Of a stretch of 64,000 nucleotides of DNA, positions 36,526 to 45,554 are shown one piece after another (the first letter of the stretch is position 1; each line of letters starts with the position of its first letter). The stretch comes from Schlesneria sp. (lineage in GTDB: Bacteria > Planctomycetota > Planctomycetia > Planctomycetales > Planctomycetaceae). The DNA lies in contig JAQGHU010000050.1 in NCBI GenBank assembly GCA_028291515.1, forward strand, positions 307,140-371,139, written 5' to 3'. The position numbers were made by a program, and so were the translations under genes. The notes under the pieces are model-generated. The model was not told where the DNA came from, searched no databases, and was given only the letters and a program-made list of their open reading frames with translations.

Positions 36526-38523
36526 TTACTTTGGTTGATCGAGTTTCACTTTGAGTGGAACTTCCTGCTTGTCTCGAACGACGACGACTTCCACCTCGTC
36601 GCCCCCTTTGAACTTTCGCAGTGCCGCGTCGAAGTCGTCCAGGTTGCCCACCGGATTGCCGCCAAACTTCACGATCCGGTCGCCACCCTTAAGTCCCCCC
36701 TTTTCAGCAGGGCTTCCAGCAGCGGCACCGCTGATTGCATACCCGGGCTCTTCATTACCGAACTCGGGAACCGAACCAAAATAAGGACGGCTGCCGCCAC
36801 GGGTCGGGTTGGCGGTCCCCTTCACTTCGACATACTGTGGCCGTTCGGACGTTTCGATCGTTGATTCCGCGACCTTCTGAATCAAATCCACGACGCGAGC
36901 GATTCCATCAAAATTGAGGCGATCCCAATCATCTGTGGGTTTGTGGTAATCGGGATGCTCACCAGTGAAGAAGTGCAGCACGGGAATTTTCTTCGCGTAG
37001 AACGAGGAATGATCGCTGGGTCCGAAGCCTTCCGGTTTGAAGATCAGCTTAAAGTTATCGTCCCCATTAAACTGCTTCAGATCGGGTTCCCAACGCGGGC
37101 TGGTGCCGGTGCCATAGACGATCAACTTGTTATCGTCTTTCAGGCGTCCGACCATATCCATATTGAGCATCGCCACGGTCTTGTCGAGTGGAAAGACGGG
37201 TTCACGGCAGTAGCGAGCGGATCCCAGCAGCCCCATTTCCTCACCCGTGAACGCGATAAAGACGATGCGACGGGCCGGCTTCTTGATCTTGGCCTCCTCG
37301 GCAAATCTGCGAGCCAGCTCGATCAATGCGACTGTCCCCGAAGCGTTGTCGTCGGCACCGTTGTGAACTTCCGTTGATCCCGGTGCGAGCGACCCTGCAC
37401 CTCCGCGGCCGACATGGTCATAGTGAGCGCCAATCACAATCGTCTCATCTGCCAATGGACCTTCACCATCGATGACGCCGATGACGTTCGAAACTTCGGT
37501 CTTCACTTTTTCCATCGACAGCGTGCCGCGGGCTTTCCAACCAGGAATGACAGCCGATCTCGGTTTGAAATCGAGGTCGATTGCGGCTTCAACTTCTTCT
37601 AGCTTGGTCCCTGAGGCAGCCAACAGTTTGTTGGCGATCTTCTGCGTGATGTGCAGAGCAGGGGGGAGCGGCTTTGAATCGCCGTGCCCCGCATAACCAA
37701 ACTTCATTAAGCCATCATCGTTCACAGACTTGCCGGCATCGCGAACCGACTTCAACTGATTGATGAGGGCGGTTAGCTTGTTGCGGGCTTCTTTCATCTT
37801 CTCGCCGTCAGTCGTGTCTGTCTCGACGAACGCCTCGGCTGATGTCGCGACCTTTTCATTAGCGGCGGCAAGATCTTCGCGTCGTTTCTCGACAGCTTTG
37901 CGAGCGGTATAGGTGTCGTTCACGAACAGGACCGCCGCCGCCTTATGAGCGACCGCCTGATTCATCTTCGATTTCAGATCCTGATACCGCATAAAGGAAT
38001 GAGCGGACTTCATATCCGACTGGCGCGGGCTGCGCCGCATGACGACGATCACCTTGCCCGCGACATCGAGACCCGCGAAATCATCGTAGCCGTCGTCTTT
38101 CGCTTCAATCCCATAACCGCAGAAAACCAGCTCCCCTTCGAACGAGCCGGTTCCGGCGAATGAGCAAGCTTCGTAGTCCTCGCCCATTTTCAACTCGATG
38201 ACTTCGTTGTTCGGACCGAGCAGTTGCAGGGAATTCGGTTCGGTTAGCTTGGCGCCCGTAGTCAGTTCGAATTTCTGGAACGCCCCGCCGTCAACGCGGT
38301 CCACGGCCAGTCCGGCCTTGGCGAACTGGTCTCGAACGAACCCTGCAGCGACGGTCAGGCCATTGGTTCCGACCCCGCGACCTTCCAGTTCGTCGGAGGC
38401 CAGGTATTTGGCATCGTCCAGCAGACGAGCCTTAACGTCTGGCAGTGCATCGCCCAGCGTCGGAAACGTTCCCGCGAGCAGCAGAACAACCAGACTCAAA
38501 CCGACAGCAGCCGCACGCAGCAT
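36526..38523 (-). CDS. M28-family zinc aminopeptidase with PA and PDZ domains
   Basis: 665 residues. Signal peptide (VGLSLVVLLLAGTFPTLGDA), then an inserted PA domain at about 120-290. The M28 catalytic domain follows with its zinc ligands in order: AHYDH (near residue 365), NGADDN, FTGEEMGLLGS, LNMDMVG and FFTGEHPDYHK. A C-terminal PDZ-like domain (about 590-660) contains GPGYAISG-type AISGAAAGSPAEKGGLKGGD and NLDDFDAALRKFKGGD. It should be periplasmic and release N-terminal amino acids from peptides. The motifs suggest an active enzyme. Confidence 0.93.
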   Translation of the reverse strand: MLRAAAVGLSLVVLLLAGTFPTLGDALPDVKARLLDDAKYLASDELEGRGVGTNGLTVAAGFVRDQFAKAGLAVDRVDGGAFQKFELTTGAKLTEPNSLQLLGPNNEVIELKMGEDYEACSFAGTGSFEGELVFCGYGIEAKDDGYDDFAGLDVAGKVIVVMRRSPRQSDMKSAHSFMRYQDLKSKMNQAVAHKAAAVLFVNDTYTARKAVEKRREDLAAANEKVATSAEAFVETDTTDGEKMKEARNKLTALINQLKSVRDAGKSVNDDGLMKFGYAGHGDSKPLPPALHITQKIANKLLAASGTKLEEVEAAIDLDFKPRSAVIPGWKARGTLSMEKVKTEVSNVIGVIDGEGPLADETIVIGAHYDHVGRGGAGSLAPGSTEVHNGADDNASGTVALIELARRFAEEAKIKKPARRIVFIAFTGEEMGLLGSARYCREPVFPLDKTVAMLNMDMVGRLKDDNKLIVYGTGTSPRWEPDLKQFNGDDNFKLIFKPEGFGPSDHSSFYAKKIPVLHFFTGEHPDYHKPTDDWDRLNFDGIARVVDLIQKVAESTIETSERPQYVEVKGTANPTRGGSRPYFGSVPEFGNEEPGYAISGAAAGSPAEKGGLKGGDRIVKFGGNPVGNLDDFDAALRKFKGGDEVEVVVVRDKQEVPLKVKLDQPK

Positions 38524-38686
38524 AATGGAGCTCTCGTAGTTAAGGAAAATCGCGTCCCTCGTATTGTAGACGCCCGGCGTGCGAACGTGAATGGACGAGG
38601 CGATTTACGACAAGAGGTTGCTTTACGGAATTCCGCAGGTGCCGCCTTGGAATATTCGTACCGGTGCCCCTTAGCCCTCACCTCTT

Positions 38687-38825
38687 CCGTCATTCCCGCG
38701 CAGGCGGGAATCCAGTAAGACCACATTGGATCAACACCGGCCATCGTCACGGGACGAGACTCCTTAGTTTGTGCATCGACTCCGTCTTGCGACTCGCTGG
38801 ATTCCCGCCTTCGCGGGAATGACGG
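38687..38825. repeat. Inverted pair of 'gtcattcccgcgcaggcgggaatccag' repeats
   Basis: Left copy 38687-38715 and right copy 38797-38825 face each other; each is internally palindromic (ATTCCCGC-GCAG-GCGGGAAT). Same repeat as at 27525. It occupies the 414-bp gap between the M28 peptidase and the metallophosphoesterase, which otherwise shows nothing. Confidence 0.88.
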
Positions 38826-38937
38826 GCAAGAACTGAATCGAGTTCTTTCATTGGAATCATCCCGAGCTTCACATTAACTTCGCGACTCCGATTATGCTCG
38901 TTGCCTCGCGTCCACACTACGACCAGGAGTTTCGACG

Positions 38938-40002
38938 ATGACTCAGCTTTCGCGACGAGAATTATTGATGAAGTCGAGCGCACTATTCGCGCTGTCACCT
39001 GTTGCCCTGGAACTCCTTTCGTCCAGTGCATCGGCGGCCGATCCTTACGCCGACGGCGTGCTCGTCGATGGTGAGCCGGCCGCGATGCAGCCTGGATCAT
39101 TTAGCATTGTCGTCTTGCCCGACACCCAGAATTACAGCGAGAAGCATCCGGACATCTTCCTCAGTCAGACGAAATGGATCATCGACAACCAGCAGTCGCG
39201 AAATATTGCGTGCGTGTTGCATCTGGGCGATATCACCAACCACAATACCGTGCCGGAGTGGGAAAACGCGGTGGCCGCAATGAGCCTTCTGGACGGCAAA
39301 GTCCCCTATTTCATGGTGCCGGGTAATCACGACTACAGCGAGAAGGGTGGATGCAAGGACCGGACCACGCGCTTGAACGACTATTTTCCGGTCAAGCAAT
39401 TCCGTGACCTCGCCACGTTCGGTGGTGTCTACGACAAAGAGCCCGATCGCTTCGAGAACAGCTTCCATTTGTTTTCCGCAGAAGGCCGGAAATTCTTGGT
39501 GGTCGCATTGGAATTCGGACCACGTCGCGATGTCGTCCGTTGGGCCAACGAAGTCGTCTCCCAGCACAAAGACCGCGAGGCGATCTTAATCACGCATGCC
39601 TACATGTATTTTGATGACAGCCGGTACGACTGGAAGAAGTCCGGAAAGGAACAATCTTGGAATCCGCATGCCTATCCTGTCGCCAAGGCCACCCAAGATG
39701 ATGTCCTGGATGGCGAAGAACTCTGGACGAACCTCGTGAGCCGTCACGAAAACTTTATCATGACTCTGAACGGCCACGTGCTGCAGGACGGGCTGGGACG
39801 GTTAACGTCAGCAACACCGGGCGGACGCAACGTCCATCAAATGCTGGTCAACTTTCAGATGCGACCAGCAGGCGGCGACGGTTGGCTGCGATTGTTGGAA
39901 TTTCGTCCCGACGGTCACACGGTCCAGGTCAGCGACTTTTCACCGACGCGAAAGCAGTGCAACCGCTCGGCGCAAAATGAATTCTCATTGAAGCTGTCGT
40001 GA
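38938..40002 (+). CDS. Exported calcineurin-like metallophosphoesterase
   Basis: 354 residues. The N-terminus MTQLSRRELLMKSSALFALS looks like a Tat signal, ending near ASA. The metallophosphoesterase motifs are all present: VVLPDTQNY (D), LHLGDITNH (GD), VPGNHDYSE (GNHD), ILITHAYMYFDD (H) and LNGHVLQDG (GxH). Family members hydrolyse phosphomono- or diesters with two metal ions; the substrate is unknown. An insertion element lies immediately downstream (23 bp after the stop). Confidence 0.9.
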   Translation: MTQLSRRELLMKSSALFALSPVALELLSSSASAADPYADGVLVDGEPAAMQPGSFSIVVLPDTQNYSEKHPDIFLSQTKWIIDNQQSRNIACVLHLGDITNHNTVPEWENAVAAMSLLDGKVPYFMVPGNHDYSEKGGCKDRTTRLNDYFPVKQFRDLATFGGVYDKEPDRFENSFHLFSAEGRKFLVVALEFGPRRDVVRWANEVVSQHKDREAILITHAYMYFDDSRYDWKKSGKEQSWNPHAYPVAKATQDDVLDGEELWTNLVSRHENFIMTLNGHVLQDGLGRLTSATPGGRNVHQMLVNFQMRPAGGDGWLRLLEFRPDGHTVQVSDFSPTRKQCNRSAQNEFSLKLS

Positions 40003-40025
40003 TCCGAGTGGCAATCCCTTGTTGG

Positions 40026-40754
40026 GTACTGTCCTACTAAACTGGACATGGCTCAGTCCCGTTTCCGTGGCTTCCAAAGAATCAGGTAAGGCGGAAAGAA
40101 CGGTTAAGGGAATGGTCAGTGATCAATAGGAGGCGCAGACCGTAGGCACTCCAGCGGTTAAGACTGGATTGGCCAGCGAAGTCTGGACGCTGGAAACTTT
40201 GCTGACTGCTGCGGCAGCGTGAGATTGCCATCGAAACCGAACGGCCCCGGCGATAAGCTGGGGCCTGTTCGTTTAATTGGTCTTGTTAGGAAGGCGTATG
40301 GACCGCATCGCTTATGCTGCAATCTTTGGGCTCTTGGGTTTCGCTCTGGTGGGATGCTTCGCCCTGCTGACGGGGACCACCAAGCCGCCAAGCGGACCAT
40401 TTGTTACTGGGTGGAAGGCACGCATGATTGGACTGATAGCCCTCATGTCGATACCCATCGCCTGGGTTTTGGCGCAAATCATTGTGCTAGCAACAATGTT
40501 GATCGGTGTAAGCCTGTCCTTAGAACTCGTTATCATCTTTGCTGTTGCGGGTTCGATAATCGCAACCTACTCAGTCATGCACCATTTCTCTTGGAAGTGG
40601 GTGCGAATGAACAAACCACCGAGCGAGTGTTCAAATCTGGGCGATGAGCAGATTCGCGATGAGTAGGGCGAACCGTCCAATCGCAGCACGTTTCAATCAG
40701 TATCGAAGAGTCCGAGTGATTCAGTTCCCCATGTCCAATTTAGTAGGACAGTAC
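40026..40754. mobile_element. 729-bp non-autonomous insertion with 26-bp terminal inverted repeats and 10-bp target duplication
   Basis: The ends are 26-bp inverted repeats starting GTACTGTCCTACTAAA with one mismatch (40026-40051 and 40729-40754). Immediately outside both ends is the identical 10-mer CCCTTGTTGG (40016-40025 and 40755-40764), a target-site duplication. No transposase is encoded, so movement would need one in trans. The interior holds one small membrane-protein gene on the plus strand. On the minus strand at 40056-40103, beside the left end, is a 16-codon remnant PFFPPYLILWKPRKRD; its last residues resemble the end (GKPRKRV) of the small protein at 62044. Confidence 0.85.
40298..40666 (+). 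CDS. Small membrane protein carried by the insertion element
   Basis: 122 residues from ATG 40298, preceded by AGGAAGG. Three hydrophobic helices: IAYAAIFGLLGFALVGCFAL, MIGLIALMSIPIAWVLAQII and LELVIIFAVAGSIIATYSVM, then a basic/acidic tail. No recognised family. It is the only intact gene between the inverted repeats, so it is cargo. A lipobox-like ALVGC is present, but inside a long hydrophobic helix. Confidence 0.65.
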   Translation: MDRIAYAAIFGLLGFALVGCFALLTGTTKPPSGPFVTGWKARMIGLIALMSIPIAWVLAQIIVLATMLIGVSLSLELVIIFAVAGSIIATYSVMHHFSWKWVRMNKPPSECSNLGDEQIRDE

Positions 40755-40949
40755 CCCTTGTTGGTATGCCGTTGCGAAAAGATCTCCTGCTTAATAGAGT
40801 CATTGCTTGTCACAACTTTAGCAAACGAACTGCATTCGAATGAATGCGACGTTCCGATGCCTGCATCTCTTTTCCTTGTCTGCTGATTCATCGGGCCTTG
40901 CGATTCAAATTTGCTCACAGCGTGATTGCCTGACGAAAGAGGATCTCCT

Positions 40950-42755
40950 ATGACGAAACGCATTCAGTTCAGTGTTCTCGCGGTCATGATCGTGGGAGGT
41001 CTGCTTGGATACGGCGTCGCTTCGGGAGAACGAAACACGCTTGAGCAACCGGTCGTGGCGACACCTCGACTCGAGACCAAGCCCGCGATCGCAACGCCAC
41101 CGGAATTTGTGATCGATGACTGTTGCACGTTCCCGGGAATGACACAGGGCGAGTTGCTGGTCGCCATGCACAATCAGCGCGTGAAAGAGGACGCGGAGAC
41201 GAGCGGTAAGAAGCCGAATATCCTGGTGATCTGGGGCGATGACATCGGGATCAGCAACATCAGTGCGTACAGCGATGGCCTGATGGGCTACCTGACGCCG
41301 AACATCGATCGGGTCGGTAAAGAAGGGATTCGCTTTCTGCACTATTATGGCGAACAATCCTGCACGGCAGGCCGCGCGGCGTTTATCACCGGCCAACACG
41401 GAATGCGAACGGGACTGACCAAGGTCGGTTTCCCCGGCGCGCCAATGGGAATGAGTCAGTTTGATCCTTCGATCGCCGGCTTGCTGAAGCAACTGAAATA
41501 CACCACGGGACAGTTCGGCAAGAATCATCTTGGCGACCGCAATGAGAATCTGCCGACCGTGAATGGCTTCGATGAATTCGTCGGCAACCTCTATCACCTG
41601 AATGCTGAGGAGGAGCCCGAACTGCCGGACTACCCGAAAGACCCTGCCTTCCGTGCCAAGTACGGCCCGCGTGGCGTTTTGAAGTGCAAAGCCAGCGAGA
41701 AAGATGACGCGACGATCGATCCTCGCTTCGGCAAAATCGGGATGCAGACGATTGAAGACAGCGGCCCATTGACCAAAAAGCGGATGGAAACGATTGACGA
41801 CGAAACCTCTGCCGCTGCGATTGATTTCATGAAGCGGCAATCGGCCGCCAAGAAGCCATTCTTCTGCTGGTGGAATGGGACACGCATGCACTTACGGACG
41901 CATGTGCGCAAAGAGCACCGAGGTCAATACAAGCACGGCGACAGTGAATACATTGACGGCATGATCGAACACGATGCCACAGTTGGGACGATCTTAAAAG
42001 CCGTCGATGACCTCGGGATCGCCGACAACACGCTGGTCATCTACTCGACGGACAACGGTCCGCATGCGAATACGTGGCCTGATGGAGCGACGACGCCATT
42101 CCGTTCCGAAAAGAACACCAACTGGGAAGGGGCCTTTCGAGTCCCCTGCATGGTCCGCTGGCCCGGCGTGATCAAGCCCGGTGTTGTGACAAACGAGATC
42201 ATGAGTCACAACGATTGGCTTCCGACGTTCTGCGCGATCGCGGGCGAACCAGATATCGTCAACAAATTGAAGAAAGGCTATTCAGCCAACGGCAAGACCT
42301 ACAAAGTTCACATGGATGGCTACGACCAGTCTGCCTTCCTGAAAGGCGACTCGGACAAGAGCGCTCGCAAAAAGTTTCTCTACGCCGATGACGACGGGCA
42401 CCTGGTGGCGTTGCGGGTTGAACAGTGGAAAGCAGTCTTCCTTGAACAGCGCGCCCCAGGAACGCTGCAGGTTTGGGCAGAGCCGTTCACCAACCTGCGT
42501 TTGCAGAAGTTCTACAACCTGTTCACCGATCCATTCGAAAAAGCGGACATCACGTCGAATACCTACTGGGACTGGTGGCTCGATCACGCCTACCTGACCT
42601 ATTTCGGCCTGGATGAAGTCAGCGAATTCGCCAACACATTCAAGGAATATCCCCCACGATCGATTCCGCCGAGTTTCTCGCCCACGTACATCATGGACAA
42701 CATGATGGACTCGCTGAAGGAAGCACAGAAGAAGGGAATGAAGGCGCCGCAGTAA
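40950..42755 (+). CDS. Arylsulfatase-family sulfatase (type I, cysteine)
   Basis: 601 residues from ATG 40950, with AGAGGA upstream; an earlier in-frame TTG is rejected. An N-terminal hydrophobic segment (FSVLAVMIVGGLLGYGVAS) serves as signal or anchor. Sulfatase motifs: NILVIWGDDIGISNISAY with the metal-binding aspartates, and GEQSCTAGRAAFITGQ, in which C-T-A-G-R is the cysteine that must be converted to formylglycine. IYSTDNGPH supplies the distal D-N metal ligands. It hydrolyses sulfate esters, possibly of sulfated polysaccharides as is common in planctomycetes; the substrate is not deducible. Activation would require an FGE. Confidence 0.93.
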   Translation: MTKRIQFSVLAVMIVGGLLGYGVASGERNTLEQPVVATPRLETKPAIATPPEFVIDDCCTFPGMTQGELLVAMHNQRVKEDAETSGKKPNILVIWGDDIGISNISAYSDGLMGYLTPNIDRVGKEGIRFLHYYGEQSCTAGRAAFITGQHGMRTGLTKVGFPGAPMGMSQFDPSIAGLLKQLKYTTGQFGKNHLGDRNENLPTVNGFDEFVGNLYHLNAEEEPELPDYPKDPAFRAKYGPRGVLKCKASEKDDATIDPRFGKIGMQTIEDSGPLTKKRMETIDDETSAAAIDFMKRQSAAKKPFFCWWNGTRMHLRTHVRKEHRGQYKHGDSEYIDGMIEHDATVGTILKAVDDLGIADNTLVIYSTDNGPHANTWPDGATTPFRSEKNTNWEGAFRVPCMVRWPGVIKPGVVTNEIMSHNDWLPTFCAIAGEPDIVNKLKKGYSANGKTYKVHMDGYDQSAFLKGDSDKSARKKFLYADDDGHLVALRVEQWKAVFLEQRAPGTLQVWAEPFTNLRLQKFYNLFTDPFEKADITSNTYWDWWLDHAYLTYFGLDEVSEFANTFKEYPPRSIPPSFSPTYIMDNMMDSLKEAQKKGMKAPQ

Positions 42756-42916
42756 CAGGTGTGGCGTTCTTGTGTTCGCAGTCGAGCGGCAGACCTTCAA
42801 GATGTGGGCTTCGCGCACAAAAGAATTTAGAGGACGATAAGTTCAGCGCGATACAACTTTTGTGGACCTGCTGTCTCGATCGAGGCAGAGCTCGCTCAAC
42901 AACGAGGGCGGCAACA

Positions 42917-44074
42917 ATGAGCGTGAATCAGTTTTTTCTGAGCATGCAGCGGGCAATCTGGGGCATCGCGATTCTCTTCATCGGGACTGCATCAGAGGTT
43001 CGCGGAGAAGCCCCTTTTGTCTTCCCTGTCACCTCCACTCGAATACGCGCTACGTCTGCCGAAGGTGTCTCGATCTTGGTGGCCAATGGCGGTCTCGAAC
43101 CAATCGATCTCGGGACAAATTCCGTTGAAGTAGGAACACGATTACATGTATGGGACTGGTCGAAAAGCCCGACCAGTCGTGTTCTGGCAGATGTCGAATA
43201 CCGCGCAGGACTATTGTCTCCGGATGGGACACAGTTGCTGCAACGCTCCGGTGATCTCTTAAATCTACAATCTGGGCGGCAGTCTCAGATCAACCTCGGA
43301 CACGGGGAAGTCGATCGCGAGACAGGAACAGTTCGTCAGATTAGTAGCTTGCGTTTCTCCCCGGACGGCAGACGTCTTGCAATGGTGGCGACTTATGCCC
43401 GCCGCAGAGTCAATAAGAACGAGCCGCTGACGATCACGCGTCAAGTCGTCCGCGTCGTCGACTTTCCTTCCGGTGGGCAGTTGAGCGAATTTCCTGTCTA
43501 CTGCAGTTCGAGCGGGATGGTGCAATTCTGCTTCTCGGCTGATGGCAGTCGGATTGCAACGATGAATCATGAAAGGCAGATCGAACTGCGGGATGCTTCC
43601 AGCGGTGACGTGCTGCAGGTATTTGCCCATCGCTTCACCGAGTTAGTCGCTGGCCTTGATATCGCGGCCGATGGCAAACATGTTGCCGCCGTTCAGCGTC
43701 GGCCTTGCGCGCTAGTCATCTGGGAAACCGAAACAGGGCGGGTGTTACACAAGCTCGACGGTGGAACGGAATGTTCTCGTGGTGTGCTGCGTTTTTCACC
43801 CGACAGCGGACACATTGCTGCGTCACTCGAACGCACGGTTGTTTGCGATGTGGTCAGCGGAGCGATGACAGGCCTGAGTAACACAGGCCATTATCCGAGT
43901 GATTTTCAGTGGTCCAACGATGGAAGTCGCCTGCATGCAATAATGCCCGTTTTAGTCGGCATGCATCATCCCGGTGCCATCGGTCGCAACCCAAACCCCT
44001 CGGAGAAGTATCCGACAGTCGAGACTTGGGACTGGCGCAATAAACGCAAGATCCAAACGTTCAGTGTGGAATGA
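42917..44074 (+). CDS. Exported WD40-like beta-propeller protein
   Basis: About 385 residues from MSVNQFFLSMQR (42917), with a signal peptide ending near VRGEA. Propeller blades are visible as repeated S-x-D-G motifs: LRFSPDGRRLAMVATY, FCFSADGSRIATMNHE, LDIAADGKHVAAVQRR, LRFSPDSGHIAASLER and FQWSNDGSRLHAIMPV. Tails such as VIWETETGRVLHKL are typical of WD40 repeats. It is likely a periplasmic interaction platform. The open frame begins earlier (42761), but the extra segment lacks a signal and looks non-coding. Confidence 0.85.
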   Translation: MSVNQFFLSMQRAIWGIAILFIGTASEVRGEAPFVFPVTSTRIRATSAEGVSILVANGGLEPIDLGTNSVEVGTRLHVWDWSKSPTSRVLADVEYRAGLLSPDGTQLLQRSGDLLNLQSGRQSQINLGHGEVDRETGTVRQISSLRFSPDGRRLAMVATYARRRVNKNEPLTITRQVVRVVDFPSGGQLSEFPVYCSSSGMVQFCFSADGSRIATMNHERQIELRDASSGDVLQVFAHRFTELVAGLDIAADGKHVAAVQRRPCALVIWETETGRVLHKLDGGTECSRGVLRFSPDSGHIAASLERTVVCDVVSGAMTGLSNTGHYPSDFQWSNDGSRLHAIMPVLVGMHHPGAIGRNPNPSEKYPTVETWDWRNKRKIQTFSVE

Positions 44075-44232
44075 CTGCTCTTGAGCCTGAATACCGAGGC
44101 GACAGCCGAGAGGGCCGGACATGGCCGATAATTTCAGCAGCATTCAATCCGGCAGTTGACTTCGCTTCAGCGATGCGCGAGAAGACAATTCTACTGTCAA
44201 CTCGTGAGTCCGTCTGAACGGAGCTGTCCAGC

Positions 44233-45138
44233 ATGATGACGATTAAAGAGGCCTTGAACCTGTTCCGGATCTCGCCTGAGTCCAAAGTCAAGTTGCGCGA
44301 CCACAATCCCGGTTGGGAAGGGGATGGCAAGCTGCCCGAGGCAGAACGTCGTCAGGCGGCGACAGAACTGCTCGCGAAGAACATCGAAGAATTGTCCGAT
44401 GCACAAGAGTTACTGTACGCATCCAACACCTGGTCGGTCCTCGTCATTTTTCAGGCGATGGATGCCGCGGGGAAAGACGGGACAGTGAAGCACGTTCTGT
44501 CGGGGGTCAATCCGCAGGGTGTTCAAGTCGCCAATTTCAAACGTCCGTCGGTTGAAGAGCTGGATCACGATTTTCTGTGGCGCTGTGTGAAGGCCTTACC
44601 CGAACGAGGCCGCATCGGAATCTTCAATCGTTCGTACTACGAAGAAGTGCTCACGGTCAAAGTCCATCCTGAATTCGTGCAGGATCAGCGGATTCCTCAT
44701 GCCGATCCTTCGAAGAAGAAGTTCTGGAACAACCGCTTCGAGAGCATCAACGATTTTGAACGGCATCTGACGCGCAACGGAACCCGCGTATTGAAGTTCT
44801 TTTTGAACGTCTCGCCCGAAGAACAAAAGCGGCGATTGCTGGCACGGATCGATGATCCCAAGAAGAATTGGAAGTTCGAGGCGGGCGATCTGGTGGAACG
44901 GGGCCACTGGGATCAGTACATGTCCGCTTACGAATCGCTGATCCGCGAAACGAGCACCAAGCAGGCTCCGTGGTACGTAATTCCAGCCGACAAGAAATGG
45001 GTCTGCCGGTCACTGGTGGCGACCATTCTGGCCCATGAAATCCGTCAACTGGATCTTCAATTCCCTCAACTTCGTGAGGATCAACTGGAGACCCTGCAGC
45101 GCTGCAAAGTGGAATTGGAAGCCGAAGAACCGAAGTGA
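44233..45138 (+). CDS. ppk2: Polyphosphate kinase 2 family protein
   Basis: 301 residues. PPK2 enzymes transfer phosphate between polyphosphate and nucleotides. Walker A-like FQAMDAAGKDGTVKHVLSG and the lid/Walker B region GRIGIFNRSYYEEVLTVKV are characteristic, with NRFESINDFERHL and KFFLNVSPEEQKRRLLARID following. APWYVIPADKKWVCRSLV near the C-terminus is also conserved. The single-domain length fits; I cannot assign AMP, ADP or NDP preference. It stands alone, upstream of the sdh operon. Confidence 0.94.
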   Translation: MMTIKEALNLFRISPESKVKLRDHNPGWEGDGKLPEAERRQAATELLAKNIEELSDAQELLYASNTWSVLVIFQAMDAAGKDGTVKHVLSGVNPQGVQVANFKRPSVEELDHDFLWRCVKALPERGRIGIFNRSYYEEVLTVKVHPEFVQDQRIPHADPSKKKFWNNRFESINDFERHLTRNGTRVLKFFLNVSPEEQKRRLLARIDDPKKNWKFEAGDLVERGHWDQYMSAYESLIRETSTKQAPWYVIPADKKWVCRSLVATILAHEIRQLDLQFPQLREDQLETLQRCKVELEAEEPK

Positions 45139-45352
45139 GTTGAATTCCTTATGCCAACTCGTCGCGGTTGATGTGAATTCTCATCGTCTGAATTTGCTGT
45201 CTTTCTGCTAATAAACCGCGAGAAATCTTCGTCTCTGGTCGATCCCATCCCCGGCAAATTTGCGAATGGCTCCATCGACGAGGTAAGTGAGCTAAGAAAT
45301 GAAGGCTATTCCGGCGAAATTGATGCTCCGCTGTGCGATCTCTCGACGTGAA

Positions 45353-45380
45353 TTGAAGTTGTGGACCGAGATTCTATAAT
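45353..45380 (+). promoter_or_regulatory. Candidate sigma-70-type promoter for sdhCAB
   Basis: TTGAAG (45353-45358), a 16-nt spacer and TATAAT (45375-45380), 175 bp before the sdhC start. It is the only strong -35/-10 pair I noticed in the 416-bp gap between ppk2 and sdhC. Planctomycete promoters are poorly described, so this stays tentative. Confidence 0.45.
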
Positions 45381-45554
45381 CCATAGAGGGAGCTTCGAGA
45401 GAAGAGCCTTTGGATAGCGAATTTGAGCTTATCCGACACTGCCCGAGTTCCAGTTGGCCGAAGAAGGCTACAGGGAATCTCGGGCTTTAACATGATAGTT
45501 GCCAGTTTGTTGATCGCACCTTGAGCAACAGCAGCAGAGACTGCGTGGAGTTCG

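Noticed and set aside
40905..41891. 328-codon open frame on the minus strand
   Set aside because: Complement of the sulfatase gene, whose catalytic motifs fix the coding strand.
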